64,000 bases of DNA from Paenibacillus sp. FSL R5-0517 (lineage in GTDB: Bacteria > Bacillota > Bacilli > Paenibacillales > Paenibacillaceae): NCBI RefSeq assembly GCF_037974355.1, contig NZ_CP150235.1, positions 1,426,001 through 1,490,000 on the forward strand, read 5' to 3'. The notes below the pieces were generated by a model that made no database searches, was not told the DNA's origin, and saw only the letters and a list, made by a program, of their open reading frames with translations. Positions within the stretch are counted from its first letter, which is position 1; the number at the start of each line of letters is the position of its first letter. A program made the position numbers and the translations under genes. Positions 63,700 through 64,000 of this stretch are shown one piece after another.

Positions 63700-64000
63700 A
63701 TGACCATGACCAATTGGAAAAAGCTACTCCTGTCTCTTAGTTTCGTATGTCTCATCCTGCCCGTGACATCGATCTCAGCAGCTGCTGAAGAACACGCTGG
63801 GAATGAAAATCTGGTTCCTATTCGTGAGATTGCAGAACAGAATGGTGCAGAGGTATCTTGGCAACAAAAAACAGGACAGATCACGATACGCAAAAATGAA
63901 CTTATCATTGTAGTTAAGGTAGGGGAGAAACAGGCGATAGTGAATGGGCAAGTAGTACCCATAAGCAATCCTGTTCGGTTAACGAAAGGGGTTACCTTCA
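63700..64000 (+). CDS. Copper amine oxidase N-terminal-like domain protein, 3' truncated
   Basis: The window ends inside this gene, so only about 100 residues are visible. ATG 63700 (or 63706) with GGAGG at 63691. Signal peptide: NWKKLLLSLSFVCLILPVTSISAAA. Then NLVPIREIAEQNGAEVSWQQKTGQITIRKN and a following beta segment resemble the copper amine oxidase N-terminal (stalk) domain found on many Paenibacillus secreted proteins. No catalytic part is visible. Confidence 0.75.
   Translation, partial: MTMTNWKKLLLSLSFVCLILPVTSISAAAEEHAGNENLVPIREIAEQNGAEVSWQQKTGQITIRKNELIIVVKVGEKQAIVNGQVVPISNPVRLTKGVTF

Overview
The window looks like a chromosomal segment of a Paenibacillus-type Firmicute. The reasons are strong AGGAGG-type ribosome binding sites, frequent TTG/GTG starts, a CIRCE heat-shock operator, a PBSX-type phage tail cluster, a SleB-family cell wall hydrolase, and a large exopolysaccharide (EPS) locus of the kind found in Paenibacillus. 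The assignment is inference; there is no rRNA or other marker gene here, and I see no tRNA, CRISPR array or insertion sequence.

Layout. (1) 1-9035: the distal half of a contractile, PBSX-like tail module (tape measure C-terminus, LysM protein, hub, baseplate proteins, a mosaic tail fibre, holin, GH25 lysozyme). (2) 9962-13785: a peptide-type ABC importer (lipoprotein and two permeases, no ATPases), followed by two perfect hexanucleotide arrays and a 1.4 kb gene-free stretch. That stretch holds a four-box palindromic element, a terminator, a CIRCE promoter and a structured repeat. (3) 15178-26567: htpG, dgt, a luciferase-like monooxygenase, a chemoreceptor, an RNA/DNA methyltransferase, a 2-hydroxyacid dehydrogenase (minus strand), thpR and a SleB-like hydrolase. 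(4) 26844-31510: a UgtP/MGDG-synthase-like glycosyltransferase (minus strand), then a TetR regulator and a YhgE/Pip-type membrane protein that share one operator. (5) 32185-36783: gltB. (6) 37010-58408: a small ORF, a divergent XRE regulator and a one-direction EPS cluster of about 20 kb: phosphatase, chain-length regulator, tyrosine kinase, galU, initiating sugar transferase, polymerase, six glycosyltransferase polypeptides, flippase, pyruvyl transferase, GDP-mannose synthesis, UDP-glucose dehydrogenase, LCP protein, GH74-like glycanase, VanZ-like protein. (7) 58699-64000: a small CxxC protein, an ABC exporter, an AI-2E-family protein, a GntR regulator with a DUF1648 membrane protein, and a truncated copper-amine-oxidase-N-domain protein.

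How the parts work together. The EPS genes make up a Wzx/Wzy-type pathway. Precursors are UDP-glucose, UDP-glucuronate and GDP-mannose; the chain starts on undecaprenyl phosphate, is pyruvylated, flipped and polymerised, and is controlled by a BY-kinase/phosphatase pair. A 15-bp palindrome (GATACAAAATGTATC type) lies on matching TTGACA-N17-TAAATT promoters at both ends of this cluster, next to an XRE repressor gene.

The least explained feature is a family of four intergenic repeats (about 157-222 bp, all in the same orientation) near 7.8, 14.9, 17.4 and 23.6 kb. They differ in sequence but keep the same nested stems by paired changes, which points to a conserved folded RNA or DNA element. One copy lies in the leader between the CIRCE promoter and htpG.
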